64,000 bases of DNA from Caryophanales bacterium (GCA_029257405.1 JARIBO010000029.1:16764-80763), one strand, 5' to 3'; positions 28,173 through 39,609 are shown, counted from the first letter of the stretch. Program-made: numbers and translations. Notes: generated by a model from the sequence alone, not told the origin.

Positions 28173-29041
28173 TTCACCTCACCTTGTAAGTATCTTGCAA
28201 TTAAAATTCTATCTTTTTCATTAATATCTTTTTTTACTGTTACGTGATAATTTGGTAAATGCTTAGCGTAGAGATTTATTAACGCCTCTGCTTGCTCGTA
28301 ACCTATTTCAAAATAAACTTCTTTTGGACTTTCATTTAACTGCTGAATTTGTTGCATAATCACCTCATATGCCCCGAGTCCTTGATTATCTGCAAATAGC
28401 GCCTGATGTGGATCAAAATCTCTGACAGTGTCACTTAAACTAGGCAAATCAGCATAATCTATATAAGGAGGATTAGACACAACGACATCTATTTTTAAGT
28501 CTTGCTTAATTACTGGTTCTAAAAAATCTCCTTCAATAAAATGAACGTCTACCTTATGTTTTTTAGCATTTTCCTTTGCAACTAAAAGAGCTTCTTTTGA
28601 GATATCCGAACCATAAATACGTGCTTTTTTAAAATGTTTAGCTAAAGTAATTGCAATGATGCCACTACCTGTTCCTAAATCAATAAAACTGTTAGTGGTC
28701 TCTTCTGGGTATGTTTTAATAAGTAAATCGACTAATTCTTCTGTTTCTGGACGCGGAATCAGTGTGTGTTCACTCACTTTAAATTTTTCCCCGTAAAAAT
28801 ATTCATACCCTAGTAAGTGTTGGACAGGCACGCCTGTTTTAATATGTTCATGAATATCTTTTTTAAAGTTCGTAATTATTTTCTCTTCAATAAATTCTCT
28901 CATATTCATATAAAACTCACTATTTGAACATCCTAAATGGTGTTTCAATAAAATATTAGCTATGTTTTCTTCTCTATTATGTTCCTTTAAAATAGAAAAA
29001 GCCCAATTAAGGACTTCTATTTGCATCATATCTCGCTTCAT
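28169..29041 (-). CDS. prmC: peptide chain release factor glutamine methyltransferase
   Basis: Methylates the GGQ glutamine of release factors with S-adenosylmethionine. The SAM-binding FIDLGTGSGIIAITLA (about 113-128) and the NPPY catalytic motif (VVSNPPYIDYADL) are present. 290 residues; an internal start at MMQIEVLNWA (29029) fits homologues slightly better, and neither start has a strong ribosome binding site. Follows prfA by two bases, so probably translated by coupling with its substrate gene. Confidence 0.93.
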   Translation of the reverse strand: MKRDMMQIEVLNWAFSILKEHNREENIANILLKHHLGCSNSEFYMNMREFIEEKIITNFKKDIHEHIKTGVPVQHLLGYEYFYGEKFKVSEHTLIPRPETEELVDLLIKTYPEETTNSFIDLGTGSGIIAITLAKHFKKARIYGSDISKEALLVAKENAKKHKVDVHFIEGDFLEPVIKQDLKIDVVVSNPPYIDYADLPSLSDTVRDFDPHQALFADNQGLGAYEVIMQQIQQLNESPKEVYFEIGYEQAEALINLYAKHLPNYHVTVKKDINEKDRILIARYLQGEVK

Positions 29042-29042
29042 T

Positions 29043-30113
29043 TTATTGGCCTATTGACGCTAAACGATTTGATTGATCTTCTAGTAATAAAGCATCAACA
29101 AATTCATCTAACTTACCTTCTAAAATTTGATCTAATTTTTGAATTGTTAGAGATATTCTGTGGTCTGTTATTCTGTTTTGAGGGAAGTTATATGTTCTAA
29201 TACGTTCAGAACGATCTCCTGTACCAACTGCTGATTTACGTGTTTCATCATATTCATCTTGTGCTTCTTGTTGATACATATCGTACAATCTAGCACGCAA
29301 TACTTTCATTGCTTTTTCTTTGTTTTTTATTTGTGATTTTTCATCTTGACACGAAACGATAATACCTGTTGGTTCATGCGTTAATCTAACTGCTGACATT
29401 GTTGTATTAACACTCTGTCCCCCTGGACCACTTGAAGCAAAACGATCTACTCTAATATCACTTTCTTTTAAATCTACTTCAACATCTTCTGCTTCAGCAA
29501 GTACTGCTACAGTAGCGGTTGATGTGTGAATGCGTCCACCAGACTCTGTTTCTGGTACACGTTGAACTCTGTGTGCTCCATTTTCAAATTTCAAATGTGA
29601 ATATGCACCTGAACCATTAATTATAAAAGTAATTTCTTTGTACCCACCTACACCCGTTGTGTGAGATTCGATTACTTCTGTTTTCCAGCCATGACTTTCT
29701 GCATATCTCGCATACATGCGGTATAAATCACCAGCAAATAAAGCTGCTTCATCCCCACCTGCTGCCGCTCGGATTTCGACGATAACGTTTTTATCATCGT
29801 TAGGATCTTTTGGAATGAGTAAGATTTTTATCTCTTCTTCCAACTGTTCTTTTCGTTCATTTAATTCTTCAATTTCCATTTTAACCATTTCTACCATATC
29901 GCTATCTGATTCCATTTCAAGCATTTCTTTAGCATCTTCCAGTTCACTCGTCACTACTTTATATTTTCTATAAGCTGTTACAGCATCAGTTAAGCCTGAT
30001 TGTTCCTTTGAATATTCTCGTAATTTATCAGGGTTACTGCCTATATCAGGATCACTTAACAATTCATTTAATTTTTCGTATCTATCTTCTAAAGATTTTA
30101 ATTGTTCGAACAT
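29043..30113 (-). CDS. prfA: peptide chain release factor 1
   Basis: Recognises UAA and UAG. The GGQ motif is in [12 protein letters not shown] (about residue 232) and the codon-recognition PxT-type region is in the middle domain. 356 residues is normal. The start at MFEQLKS is supported by AGAGGTGG seven bases upstream; the longer in-frame extension would run through the rpmE2 terminator. tdk, found between rpmE and prfA in B. subtilis, is absent. Confidence 0.96.
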   Translation of the reverse strand: MFEQLKSLEDRYEKLNELLSDPDIGSNPDKLREYSKEQSGLTDAVTAYRKYKVVTSELEDAKEMLEMESDSDMVEMVKMEIEELNERKEQLEEEIKILLIPKDPNDDKNVIVEIRAAAGGDEAALFAGDLYRMYARYAESHGWKTEVIESHTTGVGGYKEITFIINGSGAYSHLKFENGAHRVQRVPETESGGRIHTSTATVAVLAEAEDVEVDLKESDIRVDRFASSGPGGQSVNTTMSAVRLTHEPTGIIVSCQDEKSQIKNKEKAMKVLRARLYDMYQQEAQDEYDETRKSAVGTGDRSERIRTYNFPQNRITDHRISLTIQKLDQILEGKLDEFVDALLLEDQSNRLASIGQ

Positions 30114-30193
30114 AAGTAAACCACCTCTTTCTATACTTATTTTATTATAAGTGATAGTTTTCTTTAGGTCAAAAAACACATAAAATAACCAAT

Positions 30194-30221
30194 AAAAAAC
30201 AGGCATTAGCTGCCTGCTTTT
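30194..30221 (-). terminator. terminator after rpmE2
   Basis: GCAGGCA-GCTAA-TGCCTG followed by TTTTTT on the minus strand, 14 bases past the rpmE2 stop. Confidence 0.85.
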
Positions 30222-30229
30222 TAAAGTAA

Positions 30230-30472
30230 TTACAAGTTGTATTTTCTCTTAAATCTATCAACACGTCCACCAACACGGTCTGTTTTTTGCTTACCTGTGT
30301 AGAACGGATGTGTGTCCGAGCTAATTTCAACACGAATTACTGGATATTCGTTGCCATCTTCCCATTCCATCATTTCTTCTGATGAGCGAGTTGAACCACT
30401 TAAAAACTTATAGTCTGAACCCGTATCTAGAAAGATAACTTTTTGATATTCTGGATGTATACCTGCCTTCAT
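30230..30472 (-). CDS. rpmE2: 50S ribosomal protein L31 type B
   Basis: 80-residue ribosomal protein of the zinc-independent (C-minus) type: the CxxC zinc ribbons of type A L31 are absent and there is no cysteine at all. The family signature is [13 protein letters not shown]. The ATG of MKAGIHPEY is preceded by AGAGGTGG; the GTG three codons earlier lies in it. B. subtilis has the zinc-binding form at this locus, while staphylococci have the type B form. A small hairpin (30507-30522) lies upstream and may terminate rho transcription. Confidence 0.95.
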   Translation of the reverse strand: MKAGIHPEYQKVIFLDTGSDYKFLSGSTRSSEEMMEWEDGNEYPVIRVEISSDTHPFYTGKQKTDRVGGRVDRFKRKYNL

Positions 30473-30597
30473 TATTTCCACCTCTTTTTTTACTTAAATA
30501 TAAATAAAGCCGTCATAGGCTTATTACCTATCTTACATTTACATCATCTAATTATATCAGCCACGTGTGATTAATGCAAACTTATTTAATTTCTGTT

Positions 30598-31878
30598 TTA
30601 TTTTTTTGTTGTTCTTTTTTTCATTTCTTTATCGATTGAATCTAGAAACTCTTCATTTGTTTTTGTTTCTTTAATTCTGCGTAAAAAACGTTCTGTAAAT
30701 TCTAGTGTGTCTTGCATTGTATTTCTAATTGTCCACATTTTTTCTAATTGATTTTCTGATACAAGTAATTCTTCTTTCCTTGTACCTGATTTCATAATAT
30801 CAATTGCCGGGAATACTCTTCTATTAGCTAAATGACGATCTAAATGAAGTTCCATATTACCCGTACCTTTAAACTCTTCATAAATCACATCATCCATACG
30901 TGAACCTGTATCGACTAAAGCTGTAGCAAGGATTGTAAAACTTCCGCCTTCTTCAATATTTCTAGCTGCACCAAAGAAACGTTTAGGTCTATGGAATGCT
31001 GCTGGATCAATTCCTCCCGAAAGCGTTCGACCACTTGGTGGAATTGCTAAATTATACGCACGGGTTAACCTCGTAATACTATCCATTAAAACAATGACAT
31101 CTTGCTTATGTTCGACTAGTCGCATCGCTCTTTCTAAGACAAGTTCAGATATTTTTATATGGCTTTCTGGAACTTCATCAAATGTTGAACTAACTACATC
31201 AACATCAGGATGAACTGATCTTTCGATATCAGTTACTTCTTCAGGACGCTCATCAACTAACAAAATAATTAGTTTCGCACTTGGATGGTTTTTACTGACA
31301 CTATTTGCAATTTCTTTAAGTAGCATCGTTTTTCCTGCTTTAGGTGCCGCGACAATTAAGCCACGTTGACCAAAGCCAACCGGAGCCATTAAATCAATAA
31401 TTCGTGTTGATAAATTGCCATTTCCTTGTTCTAGTTTCATAAAACGATCTGGATAAAGGGCTGTTAAACCTGGAAAATGGATACGTTCTTTTGCTGATTC
31501 AGGATCGTCATCATTTACAGCATCAACATGTAATAAACCATAATAACGTTCATTTTCTTTTGGTGGTCTTACTTTTCCAGACACTTTATCACCATTGCGT
31601 AAATCAAATCGTCTAATTTGCGATGCTGATATATAAATATCTTCTGCACTTGCTGAATAATTAATTGGTCTTAAAAAACCAAATCCTTCTGAAGAAATAA
31701 TTTCTAATACACCATTCATGAATAAGAAACCATCTTTTTCTGCTTGTGCTTTTAGAATTGCAAAAATCAATTCTTTTTTTGTTAACTTAGCATAATATGA
31801 GACTTTATACTCTTTAGCAAGTGTATATATGTCTTTTAAAGTTAACGCCTCTAAACTAGAGATTGTTAGAGTTGCCAT
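30598..31878 (-). CDS. rho: transcription termination factor Rho
   Basis: Hexameric RNA helicase that ends untranslated transcripts. Rho_N helical domain at residues 1-45, the cold-shock-type RNA-binding domain with GFGFLRP (about 65-71), then the ATPase: Walker A PKAGKTMLLKE (about 183-193), Walker B LIILLVDERPEEV and the Q-loop/R-loop region MDSITRLTRAYN. 426 residues, the compact Firmicutes size. Confidence 0.96.
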   Translation of the reverse strand: MATLTISSLEALTLKDIYTLAKEYKVSYYAKLTKKELIFAILKAQAEKDGFLFMNGVLEIISSEGFGFLRPINYSASAEDIYISASQIRRFDLRNGDKVSGKVRPPKENERYYGLLHVDAVNDDDPESAKERIHFPGLTALYPDRFMKLEQGNGNLSTRIIDLMAPVGFGQRGLIVAAPKAGKTMLLKEIANSVSKNHPSAKLIILLVDERPEEVTDIERSVHPDVDVVSSTFDEVPESHIKISELVLERAMRLVEHKQDVIVLMDSITRLTRAYNLAIPPSGRTLSGGIDPAAFHRPKRFFGAARNIEEGGSFTILATALVDTGSRMDDVIYEEFKGTGNMELHLDRHLANRRVFPAIDIMKSGTRKEELLVSENQLEKMWTIRNTMQDTLEFTERFLRRIKETKTNEEFLDSIDKEMKKRTTKK

Positions 31879-32006
31879 TTAAATATCACTTCTCTTCTTT
31901 TATTATTGATTCTTAAATGAATTACATAAATCCGTCTTATGAAATTCTTTGATTAGTACAATTATTTGAGGAATTTTATTGAGGTATATAAGTTATCACT
32001 AAAATG

Positions 32007-32036
32007 AGCTAAAAATCACTAAAGTGATTTTTAGCT
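32007..32036 (-). terminator. terminator after glpX
   Basis: Perfect stem AGCTAAAAATCACT / AGTGATTTTTAGCT with a two-base loop, immediately beyond the glpX stop and followed by a short T-tract on the minus strand. Confidence 0.75.
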
Positions 32037-32037
32037 T

Positions 32038-33009
32038 TTATTCCATATCCATTACTAAATTAGGTTTTTTCTTCAAGCTATGTGAGCCATCAACAAAGCG
32101 AATTGTTCCACTTTTTGCACGTAAAACGATTGATTGTGTTGTCGCTCTTTCACCTTTAAATTGAACACCTTTTAATAATTCTCCGTCTGTAACACCTGTC
32201 GCTGCAAAAATTGCGTCGTCGCCTTTACAAAAATCATCCATATAATAGACACGATCAAGATCATCAATACCCATTTTTTTACAACGCTCAACTTCAGCAT
32301 CATTTGAAGGCACTAATTTTCCTTGAATTTCTCCACCTAAACACTTTAATGCCACTGCTGAAAGTACCGCTTCCGGTGCGCCACCTACACCTAATAAAAG
32401 ATCGACACCCGTATCATCAAATGCTGTATTAAGAGCTCCTGCAACATCACCATCTTGGATTAGTTTAATACGTGCACCTGCCGCTCTTACTTCTTCAATT
32501 AATGGCTCGTGACGAGGACGATTTAAGATCACAACTAATATATCTTCGACTGCTTTATTTTTAGCTTCTGCAACAATTTTAATGTTTTCTGCAACTGAAT
32601 TATTAATATGAACTTTTCCTGCCGCTTCTTTACCTACTGCAATTTTATCCATATACATATCTGGAGCATGAAGTAAATTTCCACCATCTGAAATTGCTAC
32701 AACTGTAAGAGCATTCCAAGAACCATTCGCAACAATATTTGTTCCTTCTAGTGGATCTACTGCTACATCAACGGCTTGTCCTTCTCCTGTTCCTAATTCT
32801 TCACCGATATAAAGCATTGGCGCTTCATCCATTTCACCTTCACCAATAACTACTTTACCTTTCATTGGAATCGTATCAAAAACAGTGCGCATTGCGCTTG
32901 TAGCAGCGTCATCTGCACTATTCTTGTCGCCTTTACCTACCCAACGCGCTGACGATAAAGCTGCGGCTTCTGTTACACGAACAAGTTCCATTGTTAAACT
33001 TCTTTCCAT
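32038..33009 (-). CDS. glpX: class II fructose-1,6-bisphosphatase
   Basis: Gluconeogenic phosphatase of the GlpX family, 323 residues. Metal and substrate motifs: [17 protein letters not shown] (about 55-71), [17 protein letters not shown] (about 85-101) and [13 protein letters not shown]. The start at MERSLTM is chosen for its nine-base spacing from TAGGAG; an upstream ATG three codons earlier abuts the ribosome binding site directly. Lies between murA and rho as in B. subtilis. Confidence 0.93.
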   Translation of the reverse strand: MERSLTMELVRVTEAAALSSARWVGKGDKNSADDAATSAMRTVFDTIPMKGKVVIGEGEMDEAPMLYIGEELGTGEGQAVDVAVDPLEGTNIVANGSWNALTVVAISDGGNLLHAPDMYMDKIAVGKEAAGKVHINNSVAENIKIVAEAKNKAVEDILVVILNRPRHEPLIEEVRAAGARIKLIQDGDVAGALNTAFDDTGVDLLLGVGGAPEAVLSAVALKCLGGEIQGKLVPSNDAEVERCKKMGIDDLDRVYYMDDFCKGDDAIFAATGVTDGELLKGVQFKGERATTQSIVLRAKSGTIRFVDGSHSLKKKPNLVMDME

Positions 33010-33038
33010 TAAATTCATCTCCTAACATGTTTTTGTAT

Positions 33039-34328
33039 TTATTTATTTTGTAATTGAGTGATTTCTTTTTCAGTCATATCTTCTCGCCATATTTTTGCCC
33101 CAAGATCAATTAATTTTTCAGTTATATTTTCATATCCTCTTTCAATATGTTCAATTCCAAATATTTCTGTTTGACCGTCTGCAATTAATCCCGCAATAAC
33201 AAGTGCTGCACCAGCTCTTAAATCTGAGGCTTTTACTTTAGCACCTTCTAATTGAACAGGACCATTAATAATTGCAGAACCACCTTCAACTTTAATTTTA
33301 GCATTCATTCTTCTTAGTTCATCGATATGTTTTAAACGAGCAGAATAGATCGTATCACTAATTACACCTGTTCCTTCAGCTTTTGTAAGCAAAGTCGTCA
33401 TAGGTTGTTGAAGATCTGTTGGAAAACCTGGATATACAAGTGTTTTGATATCGACACTCGTCAATTTTTTTTGAGGTTTGATTAAGAGTTGGTCATTTTT
33501 TTGTTCAATTGTAATTCCCATCTCTCTTAATTTAGCTAGAAGTGACTCTAAATGTTCAGGTATAACATTATCAATTAAAACTTCTTCTCCCATAGCAGCA
33601 GCTGCGATTGCATATGTACCTGCTTCAATTCGATCAGGAATAATCGTATGCATACACCCTGATAACTCTTCGACACCCTCGATTCTAATTACATCTGTTC
33701 CAACCCCATGTATTTTTGCACCCATGTTAGTTAATAAAGTTGCAACGTCGATAATTTCTGGTTCTTTAGCGGCATTTTCGATAATTGTTTGTCCTTTAGC
33801 TTTAACTGCAACAAGCATAATATTAATTGTTGCTCCTACGCTTACAACATCTAAATAAATCCGAGCACCGATGAGTTCTTTAGCACGTAAATACATTGCG
33901 CCATGTTCATTAGTTACTTCTACTCCTAATGCTTCAAACCCTTTAATATGTTGATCGATTGGACGTGGCCCTAAAAAACATCCGCCCGGAAGACCAATTA
34001 CAGCTTGCTTAAATTTACCTAACATTGCTCCCATAAAGTAGTAAGATGCTCTTAGTTCTTTTACTTTTCCGTTGGGCAAAGGTATTGATTCCATATTTTT
34101 AGGATCGATCGTAATTGAGTCTCCATCTTTTAAAGATACCTCTGCACCAATTTCTTCTAAAATTGAAGCTAGTGTATCGACATCTGAAATATCTGGTAAC
34201 CCTTCTATTGTTACTGGCGAATCTGCTAAGATTGCTGCTGGTAATAACGCTACTGCACTGTTCTTTGCTCCATTAATCCTTACCGTACCATTTAATTTAT
34301 GTCCACCTTCTACTACTATCTTTTGCAT
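33039..34328 (-). CDS. murA: UDP-N-acetylglucosamine 1-carboxyvinyltransferase
   Basis: First committed step of peptidoglycan synthesis. The catalytic lysine (NGAKNSAV, residue 22), the active-site cysteine in [13 protein letters not shown] (about 118, fosfomycin target) and the arginine in [13 protein letters not shown] (about 395) are all present. By position next to tal and fba it corresponds to B. subtilis MurAB (MurZ), one of two paralogues usual in Firmicutes. 429 residues. Confidence 0.95.
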   Translation of the reverse strand: MQKIVVEGGHKLNGTVRINGAKNSAVALLPAAILADSPVTIEGLPDISDVDTLASILEEIGAEVSLKDGDSITIDPKNMESIPLPNGKVKELRASYYFMGAMLGKFKQAVIGLPGGCFLGPRPIDQHIKGFEALGVEVTNEHGAMYLRAKELIGARIYLDVVSVGATINIMLVAVKAKGQTIIENAAKEPEIIDVATLLTNMGAKIHGVGTDVIRIEGVEELSGCMHTIIPDRIEAGTYAIAAAAMGEEVLIDNVIPEHLESLLAKLREMGITIEQKNDQLLIKPQKKLTSVDIKTLVYPGFPTDLQQPMTTLLTKAEGTGVISDTIYSARLKHIDELRRMNAKIKVEGGSAIINGPVQLEGAKVKASDLRAGAALVIAGLIADGQTEIFGIEHIERGYENITEKLIDLGAKIWREDMTEKEITQLQNK

Positions 34329-34357
34329 GAAGTAGCCTCACTTTCTTATGCTAATCA

Positions 34358-35002
34358 TTACTTTTTAGCATTTTTCCAATCAGTTAAAAATTGTTCAATT
34401 CCTTGATCTGTTAAAGGATGCTTAACTAATTGTTCTAAAATATTATAAGGTATCGTCGCTATATGCGCACCATTTAATGCAGCATCTGTGACATGAATTG
34501 GGTTACGAATAGAAGCTGCAATAATTTCTGTTTTAATTTCATGTTGTTCAAAAATTTCTGAAATAGAATGCACTAACCCCATACCGTCTTGACCAATATC
34601 ATCTAAACGTCCAATAAATGGCGATACATAAGTTGCGCCTGCTCTTGCTGCGAGTAATGCTTGATTTGGATTGAATATTAACGTTACATTTGTTTTAATT
34701 CCTAAATCAAAAAATACTTTAACTGCTTTCAAACCTTCAAGTGTCATTGGCACTTTCACTGTAATGTTAGGTGCAATTTTTGCAAGTTCTTTTCCTTCTT
34801 CGATCATACCAGGAGCATCTTCTGCAATCACTTCTGCACTGACAGAACCTGACACTTCATCTGTTATCTCTTTTAATCTTTCATGAAAAGAAACACCTTC
34901 TTTGGCTACTAAACTTGGATTTGTTGTAACGCCTGAAAGTATTCCAAGTTCATTTGCTGAACGTATATCATCTATATTTGCTGTATCAATAAAAAACTTC
35001 AT
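34358..35002 (-). CDS. tal: transaldolase / fructose-6-phosphate aldolase family (TalC type)
   Basis: Small TIM-barrel class I aldolase, 214 residues. The Schiff-base lysine is in NITVKVPMT (about 83) and the family start [14 protein letters not shown] is clear. The ATG at 35002 is supported by AGGGA eight bases upstream; the longer frame reads back through the fba terminator hairpin and is not used. Such proteins act as transaldolase or F6P aldolase; pentose phosphate transaldolase is likelier next to fba. Confidence 0.9.
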   Translation of the reverse strand: MKFFIDTANIDDIRSANELGILSGVTTNPSLVAKEGVSFHERLKEITDEVSGSVSAEVIAEDAPGMIEEGKELAKIAPNITVKVPMTLEGLKAVKVFFDLGIKTNVTLIFNPNQALLAARAGATYVSPFIGRLDDIGQDGMGLVHSISEIFEQHEIKTEIIAASIRNPIHVTDAALNGAHIATIPYNILEQLVKHPLTDQGIEQFLTDWKNAKK

Positions 35003-35040
35003 GTTAGAATCCCTACTTTCTTTTAAATTTAATTTTTCGT

Positions 35041-35083
35041 AAAAAAAACGTAAGGTCGAGCATATGCCTCCCTTACGCTTTTT
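35041..35083 (-). terminator. terminator overlapping the fba stop codon
   Basis: CGTAAGG (35077-35071 on the minus strand) pairs with CCTTACG (35055-35049) around an inner GAG...CTC stem, followed by eight T residues. The 5' arm contains the fba TAA stop codon, so ribosomes finishing fba would cover it. Confidence 0.75.
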
Positions 35084-35936
35084 CGGATGAACCAAATTCA
35101 CGCATTTTGCTTATTACAGCTTGTTTAATTGCGTCACGTCCAGGCCCCATATATTTGCGTGGATCATACATATCTGGATTATCAGCTAAAACTTCTCTTA
35201 CTTTTTTAGCTTGAACTATTTGATTTTCTGTATTTACATTTATTTTAGCTGTTCCTAAAGAAATAGCTCTTTGAATATCATCTTTTGGAATACCTGTTCC
35301 ACCATGTAAAACAAGCGGTACATTCGTTAAGTTAAATACCTCTTCCATACGTTCAAAACCTAAGTTAGGTTTTCCTTTATAAGGACCATGAACTGAACCT
35401 AGTGCAGGAGCGAAACAATCTACGTTCGTTTCATTAATCAGACGTTCACATTCATGCGGAATAGCATACATAGCATCTGCATCGTCAACAACTAAATCGT
35501 CCTCTTCTCCCCCAATACGTCCAAGTTCTGCTTCAACTGACACATTATGAATATGTGCAAGCTCTACTACTTTTTTGGTAATTGCAATGTTCTCTTCTAA
35601 TGGTAAGTGTGATCCATCAATCATTACTGAAGGAAAACCTGCATGAATCGCTTGCGCACATGCTTCAAAGCTTGAACCATGATCTAAATGAATCGCAACT
35701 GGTACGGTTGTTTTATTTTCTTCCATTAATGCTTTAACAATTGCTACAACAACTGAAAAACCGCCCATATAACGACCCGCACCTTCAGAAACACCTAAAA
35801 TCACAGGTGACTTTTCTTCTTCAGCTGCTTCTAAAATTGCTTGTGCATATTCTAGATTATTTAAATTAAATTGGCCTACTGCATAGCCATTATCTTTAGC
35901 AGTATTTAACATTTCTTTCATAGAAACTAAAGGCAT
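35073..35936 (-). CDS. fba: class II fructose-bisphosphate aldolase
   Basis: Zinc-dependent glycolytic aldolase, 287 residues. Catalytic Asp and zinc His in HLDHGSSFE (about 83-86), [14 protein letters not shown] (about 134-147), and zinc histidines in GSVHGPYKG (about 179) and VLHGGTG (about 208). Start MPLVSMKEM is the family norm. It has its own candidate promoter at 35990-36018 rather than relying on spo0F read-through. Confidence 0.96.
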   Translation of the reverse strand: MPLVSMKEMLNTAKDNGYAVGQFNLNNLEYAQAILEAAEEEKSPVILGVSEGAGRYMGGFSVVVAIVKALMEENKTTVPVAIHLDHGSSFEACAQAIHAGFPSVMIDGSHLPLEENIAITKKVVELAHIHNVSVEAELGRIGGEEDDLVVDDADAMYAIPHECERLINETNVDCFAPALGSVHGPYKGKPNLGFERMEEVFNLTNVPLVLHGGTGIPKDDIQRAISLGTAKINVNTENQIVQAKKVREVLADNPDMYDPRKYMGPGRDAIKQAVISKMREFGSSEKA

Positions 35937-35989
35937 CTAATATTGCTCCTATCATTAATTTATTATTTTATTGTTTTTAATTAGGATGA

Positions 35990-36018
35990 ATTACATCTTT
36001 ACCATATTAACGAGTCAA
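35990..36018 (-). promoter_or_regulatory. candidate fba promoter under an inverted repeat
   Basis: On the minus strand a -35 TTGACT (36013-36018), 17-base spacer and -10 TGTAAT (35990-35995). The repeat ACGAGT-CAA-ACTCGT (36010-36024) is centred on the -35, and a second repeat TAATTAC-GCCAA-GTAATTA lies at 36044-36062. Either could be an operator. Confidence 0.45.
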
Positions 36019-36149
36019 ACTCGTAGTATTTAATATTCTACTTTAATTACGCCAAGTAATTATGTATTAAATATTCATTAACTTATTTAAGGATACCAAG
36101 TACAAGCGAGTCATGCAATATATAATTGAATTATCATTTCAATTTAAAA

Positions 36150-36509
36150 TTACTGAATAACTGATTTAACAGAATCCGTTAAATCTTGTACTTTAAAGGG
36201 TTTATTTAAAACAGATTTAACAGCTGGAAACCTATTAGTTCTTTGTTCTGTCGCTTCAAGAATACTCCCCATCATGACAATGGGTGTGTTAATTTCATTT
36301 TCTTCTAACCAATTAATTAATTGAATACCATTAATCACGGGTAATTCATGATTTAATACGAGTATATCGAATTCATTATCATAAATAGTTTCTAATGCTT
36401 CTTTACCACTTTTGGCTGTTTTAACATTATAACCTTGTTGTGTAAAGATAGCCCCGAGCAAATGCCTCATTTGCGTTTGCTCATCGGCAACCAATATATT
36501 GTATTTCAT
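36150..36509 (-). CDS. spo0F: Spo0F-like receiver lacking the phosphoacceptor aspartate
   Basis: A stand-alone receiver domain of 119 residues at the conserved spo0F position between fba and pyrG. It aligns along its whole length with B. subtilis Spo0F. The acidic pair is Asp9-Glu10 and the conserved Lys103-Pro104 is kept (LNKPFKV). The phosphorylated Asp54 is replaced by Asn53 (DILVLNHELP, codon AAT), and the switch threonine by Met80 (PIVMMGS). Aspartyl phosphorylation is therefore not expected. It may be a remnant of a lost sporulation phosphorelay or a phosphorylation-independent partner protein. It lies 32 bases after pyrG with no promoter of its own seen. Confidence 0.85.
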   Translation of the reverse strand: MKYNILVADEQTQMRHLLGAIFTQQGYNVKTAKSGKEALETIYDNEFDILVLNHELPVINGIQLINWLEENEINTPIVMMGSILEATEQRTNRFPAVKSVLNKPFKVQDLTDSVKSVIQ

Positions 36510-36541
36510 TTTTCACCTGCTTTTTTTAGATGAAACATATT

Positions 36542-38167
<1,626 letters not shown>

Positions 38168-38190
38168 TTAATTAAATTGAAATTAAAATA

Positions 38191-38285
38191 ATAAATGCGT
38201 TTCCCGATATCAGGGGAAACGCATTTATAACCGAAACATTTTATAGCCCAATAAAAATTCTACTCATAAGCAGGCTAATTGTCAA
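38191..38285 (-). promoter_or_regulatory. pyrG promoter and CTP-sensing attenuator
   Basis: On the minus strand a -35 TTGACA (38280-38285), 17-base spacer and -10 TAGAAT (38257-38262) place the start at GGGC (38249-38246). Downstream is the terminator ATAAATGCGTTTCCC...GGGAAACGCATTTAT (38228-38191) with a T-rich tail. In B. subtilis, low CTP makes RNA polymerase stutter at GGG and add extra G residues, which pair with a pyrimidine run in the terminator and allow read-through. The elements for this are here: GGGC start and UUUCCCCU in the 5' arm. Confidence 0.8.
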
Positions 38286-38325
38286 GGTAGTTGTCTAATT
38301 AATAGCTCTTTAAAATAAACAACTT

Positions 38326-38742
38326 TTATTCAATTTCTTCTTCGTCGTAGTCTTCTTTATCTTCATCTTTTTCTGTTACTTCATCTTCTAAACCTAACTC
38401 TTTGTACTCTTCATCTTCTGTAAATAATAATTCATCCTCTTCAAGGATGCGTTTTTTTGATTCTGTTATTTGCTTTTCGCTCGTTTGACTAATTGGGTAC
38501 CAGCGTTTTAACCCCCAATTATTAGATCCTAATGCAACAAATCTACCGTCAATGTTTAAATCTGTGTAAAACTGACCGATTTTATCTTCTTTAGCTGATT
38601 CTGACAAACCTTTAATTTCAGATACGCGATTAAACATCTTTAAAAAATTAACTTCTTTCTTCTCTTCATCTAGTAATAAATAAGAAATATCGACTAATGA
38701 CATTTTTTCAATTTCAAGTTCACTAAGTTTTTTTAGGTTCAT
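38326..38742 (-). CDS. rpoE: DNA-directed RNA polymerase delta subunit
   Basis: Firmicutes-specific RNA polymerase subunit that speeds recycling. An N-terminal HARE-HTH domain (about 5-90, MSLVDISYLLLDEEKKEVNF) is followed by an acidic disordered tail ending DEDKEDYDEEEIE. Only 138 residues, against about 173 in B. subtilis, because the tail is short. The ATG at 38742 lies nine bases after GAGGAG; an ATG two codons earlier (38748) is also possible. rpoE next to pyrG is conserved. Confidence 0.92.
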   Translation of the reverse strand: MNLKKLSELEIEKMSLVDISYLLLDEEKKEVNFLKMFNRVSEIKGLSESAKEDKIGQFYTDLNIDGRFVALGSNNWGLKRWYPISQTSEKQITESKKRILEEDELLFTEDEEYKELGLEDEVTEKDEDKEDYDEEEIE

Positions 38743-38972
38743 TTCCATCACTCCTCAATTGTTAATTTTATAATCGTAAAGACTCGATTTATAATTTTTA
38801 TGCTTCTTACTAATTAAACGAAAAATTACTCCTAATAAACTCAAGTTCTTTATTTTTATATTTTTTGAAGTATAACCGATTAATACTAGGACTGCAAGTA
38901 GTTCAATTAGTACTTAATATTATTTTTTCAAAAATAAATATAACAAGCATCATTCTGCCTGTTATATTTATG

Positions 38973-39587
38973 TTAATCATTATTTAACGAGCACTTTAAA
39001 AAATCAATTTGATATTTTATATAGTTTTCTAAAGTAAATTGTTTACGTAAAATCCAACGTCTAAACCCCCACATTTGTCCTTGGACAAATATATTATTTG
39101 CTAGTAGTTCAGCTCGTTGTTTATCAAATCCTTCTGGCATAGATAAAAGTAAGGCATCTTTTAAAAACTTTACCATCTGTCTTTCTTTATCTAATATAAC
39201 TTCTCTTAAGTGAGGAGCTAATGACTTAACTTCTTGGTATAAAATAACTACCTCTTCTTCCATATCGTCAATTAACCGGTAATATGAATCTATTGCCATG
39301 TATACATTTTCTAAAGAAGGTTCTTTTAGTTCAATTGCAGTTTCCAAATGATTATAAACTCGGTCATTTATTGCTTCATAGACAAGAAATAATACATCTT
39401 CTTTTGTCCGAACATATTCGTATAACGTACCGATACTAAATCCTGACTCTTTTGCAATTTCTCTTGTTGTTGTCCGGTGGAATCCTTTTTCTTGAAATAA
39501 TACAATGGCACTTTGAATAATTTGTTTACGACGTCTTTCTATTAATTCAGTATCTTTCACAGATGATTTAATTGTTTGAAATGCCAT
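38973..39587 (-). CDS. TetR-family regulator of fatty-acid degradation (FadR-like)
   Basis: 204-residue TetR protein with an N-terminal helix-turn-helix (KGFHRTTTREIAKESGFSIGTLYEYVRTKEDVLF, about 35-68) and a C-terminal ligand-binding domain. AAGGAGG lies six bases before the ATG. It is the last gene of the thl-hbd-acd-acdA operon, and FadR-type boxes occur upstream of both thl and fadF. A fatty-acyl-CoA-responsive repressor of these genes is the natural reading; the ligand is inferred from context. Confidence 0.82.
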   Translation of the reverse strand: MAFQTIKSSVKDTELIERRRKQIIQSAIVLFQEKGFHRTTTREIAKESGFSIGTLYEYVRTKEDVLFLVYEAINDRVYNHLETAIELKEPSLENVYMAIDSYYRLIDDMEEEVVILYQEVKSLAPHLREVILDKERQMVKFLKDALLLSMPEGFDKQRAELLANNIFVQGQMWGFRRWILRKQFTLENYIKYQIDFLKCSLNND

Positions 39588-39609
39588 AAACAACCTCCTT
39601 AACTTTTCC

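Noticed and set aside
33478..33858. A 126-codon plus-strand frame inside murA
   Set aside because: Complement of a conserved gene; the translation is hydrophobic low-complexity text with no ribosome binding site.
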